Part shown: one piece after another, positions 17,581-18,794 of the stretch
Position numbering within the stretch: the first letter of the stretch is position 1
Layout: each line of letters starts with the position of its first letter
Assembly (NCBI GenBank): GCA_964395045.1
Contig: CAYNBE010000046.1
Location: forward strand, 1-18,794
Direction: 5' to 3'
From: UBA1413 sp964395045
GTDB taxonomy: Bacteria > Bacteroidota > Bacteroidia > Bacteroidales > Prolixibacteraceae
DNA: 18,794 bases
The notes under the pieces: model-generated
What the model was told of the DNA's origin: nothing
Database searches by the model: none
What the model saw: only the letters and a program-made list of their open reading frames with translations
Position numbers and translations under genes: made by a program

Positions 17581-18794
17581 TCAAACGTTTTCCTGTTCCA
17601 ATGAAATTTCTTCTAATGTTTTACCTTTTGTTTCCTTCACAAAACGAAACACAATCACAAATGCAACGACACCGAAAAGGGCGTATATGCCGTACGAAAT
17701 ACCCAGCCCAAAGTCAGATAACAGGACAGGGAACGTCATGGCAACCACAAAGTTGGCCAGCCAGTTCGACATCCCTGCCATGGCAAGTGCAGCTCCCCGG
17801 AATTTGTTAGGAAACATTTCGCCCAGCATAACCCACATCACAGGGCCCCAAGTTAAGGCAAAAAAAGCAATAAACCCAATTGCTGCAATCAGTGCCATGA
17901 TTCCGATTGCGCCGTTCATTGCGATTCCTGATGCAGCATCTTCAGCTCCAATGGTAAAGACGATGGCCATGAACGCGAGCATGACGGCTTGTCCCAGGCC
18001 CCCGATCATCAGAAGCGGTCGGCGCCCGATCCGGTCAACGAGAAAAAAAGCCAGGATAGTAAACGCAATGTTCACGGCACCCATGATCACATTGGTCAGC
18101 AGGGCATCTGACTCGGTAAAGCCGGCAGCCTGCCACAGCACGGCCCCATAGTAAAACACCACATCTATTCCTGTAAAGGTTTGCAGCATAGCCAGGCCGA
18201 TTCCTACCCATACGATGGGATAGATTTTTTTTGTTTTCTTGTTTACAATATCGAGAATACGGGGCTTTTGTTCCTGGCCTATTGTCCTTCTTATTTCCGC
18301 CACCTCCGTTTTTGCATTTTCCTGATTTGTGATGCCTGCCAAGACAGTGATGGCCTTTTCAGGTTTACCGGCAGCCACCAAATACCGGGGAGATTCGGGA
18401 ATAAACATCAGACAGATAAAAAAAAGCGTGGCCGGAATGAGTTCCATCCAGAACATCCATTGCCAGGAGTCGAAGCCCCACCACAGTTTTGCAGATGCTC
18501 CGCCCGCAGCAGACGCAAGGTTATAGTTGCTAAAGAATGAAAAGAACAGGCCCAGTACTATTGCGAGTTGCTGCAGTGAAACAAGCCGCCCCCTGATATT
18601 CGAAGGAGCAATTTCACTAATGTAAGCTGGGGATAAAATGCTTGCTGCACCTACGGACAATCCTCCAAGCAAACGGTAAATGACAAACTCGCCGGAGCAG
18701 GATGCAATCCCCGATCCCCATGCACGGACGATAAATCCAAGTCCTGCGACAATCAAAACAGGTTTACGGCCCACCCTGTCGGCCATTGTGCCGG
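17581..18794 (-). CDS. MFS sugar porter (XylE-like H+ symporter), 5' end outside the window
   Basis: Inner-membrane sugar/proton symporter of the major facilitator superfamily, sugar-porter family. About 404 residues are visible, starting in the loop after TM2 (G-T-M-A-D-R-V-G-R-K). The first two membrane segments and true start are beyond 18794; the Met at 18786 is internal to this motif and should not be taken as the start. Diagnostic signatures: Y-R-L-L-G-G-L-S-V-G with P-A-Y-I-S-E-I-A-P and R-G-R-L after it, P-E-S-P-R-Y-L-V at the end of TM6, the repeated D-R-I-G-R-R-P in the second half, and the cytoplasmic end K-E-T-K-G-K-T-L-E-E-I. Several hydrophobic spans fit the remaining ten helices. 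These proteins usually carry hexoses or xylose; specificity cannot be read here. The HAD gene follows 35 bp downstream, and the pair probably handles monosaccharide freed by the neighbouring PUL. Confidence 0.92.
   Translation of the reverse strand, partial: GTMADRVGRKPVLIVAGLGFIVRAWGSGIASCSGEFVIYRLLGGLSVGAASILSPAYISEIAPSNIRGRLVSLQQLAIVLGLFFSFFSNYNLASAAGGASAKLWWGFDSWQWMFWMELIPATLFFICLMFIPESPRYLVAAGKPEKAITVLAGITNQENAKTEVAEIRRTIGQEQKPRILDIVNKKTKKIYPIVWVGIGLAMLQTFTGIDVVFYYGAVLWQAAGFTESDALLTNVIMGAVNIAFTILAFFLVDRIGRRPLLMIGGLGQAVMLAFMAIVFTIGAEDAASGIAMNGAIGIMALIAAIGFIAFFALTWGPVMWVMLGEMFPNKFRGAALAMAGMSNWLANFVVAMTFPVLLSDFGLGISYGIYALFGVVAFVIVFRFVKETKGKTLEEISLEQENV

Noticed and set aside
17426..18151. 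Long open frame of 241 codons on the + strand
   Set aside because: It lies antisense to the HAD and MFS genes, whose motifs are unmistakable. Its translation is low-complexity and Ala/Pro/Ile-rich, as expected of a shadow frame.

Overview
The window is a stretch of chromosome or metagenomic scaffold from a member of the Bacteroidota, probably Bacteroidales-like. The main reason is a complete SusC/SusD pair at the head of a run of secreted glycoside hydrolases, which is the hallmark of a polysaccharide utilization locus (PUL). Lipoprotein signals ending in S-C, A-rich leaders with weak ribosome sites, and two TAnnTTTG promoter-like boxes fit the same phylum. A run of 10 Ns at 13953-13962 shows that this is a scaffolded assembly.

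Layout. (1) 4-4448, + strand: SusC-like TonB-dependent transporter and SusD-like surface lipoprotein, followed by a strong 17-bp perfect hairpin (4462-4500). (2) 4598-11565, + strand: closely spaced GH2 (beta-mannosidase-like), a clan GH-A lipoprotein hydrolase of uncertain family, and a GH5-like (mannanase-like) enzyme with a fibronectin-III-like domain. (3) 11591-14742, + strand: two paralogous GH10-family proteins in tandem; the second is cut by the N gap. (4) 14873-16297, + strand: a small secreted GH13 alpha-glycosidase-like enzyme. (5) 16407-16876, + strand: the decayed remains of an ABC-type sugar-binding lipoprotein gene. (6) 16889-18794, - strand, convergent: a beta-phosphoglucomutase-type HAD hydrolase and a sugar-porter MFS transporter (XylE-like) whose 5' end lies outside the window.

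Inferred joint function. SusD and SusC capture an oligosaccharide at the surface and import it. The secreted endo-type enzymes (GH5-like, GH10 pair) and the exo-type GH2 and GH-A enzymes depolymerise it outside the cell or in the periplasm. GH13 removes an alpha-linked part, and the MFS symporter carries released monosaccharide inward, with the HAD enzyme acting on a sugar phosphate. The substrate is not obvious. The GH2/GH5 pair hints at beta-mannan or a related beta-glycan. The GH10 proteins lack several residues typical of xylanases, no xylan accessory enzymes (GH43, GH67, GH115, acetylesterases) are present, and a GH13 sits in an otherwise beta-glycan-type set. A mixed-linkage heteropolysaccharide or exopolysaccharide is therefore plausible. 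No regulator is visible; it may lie upstream of position 1.
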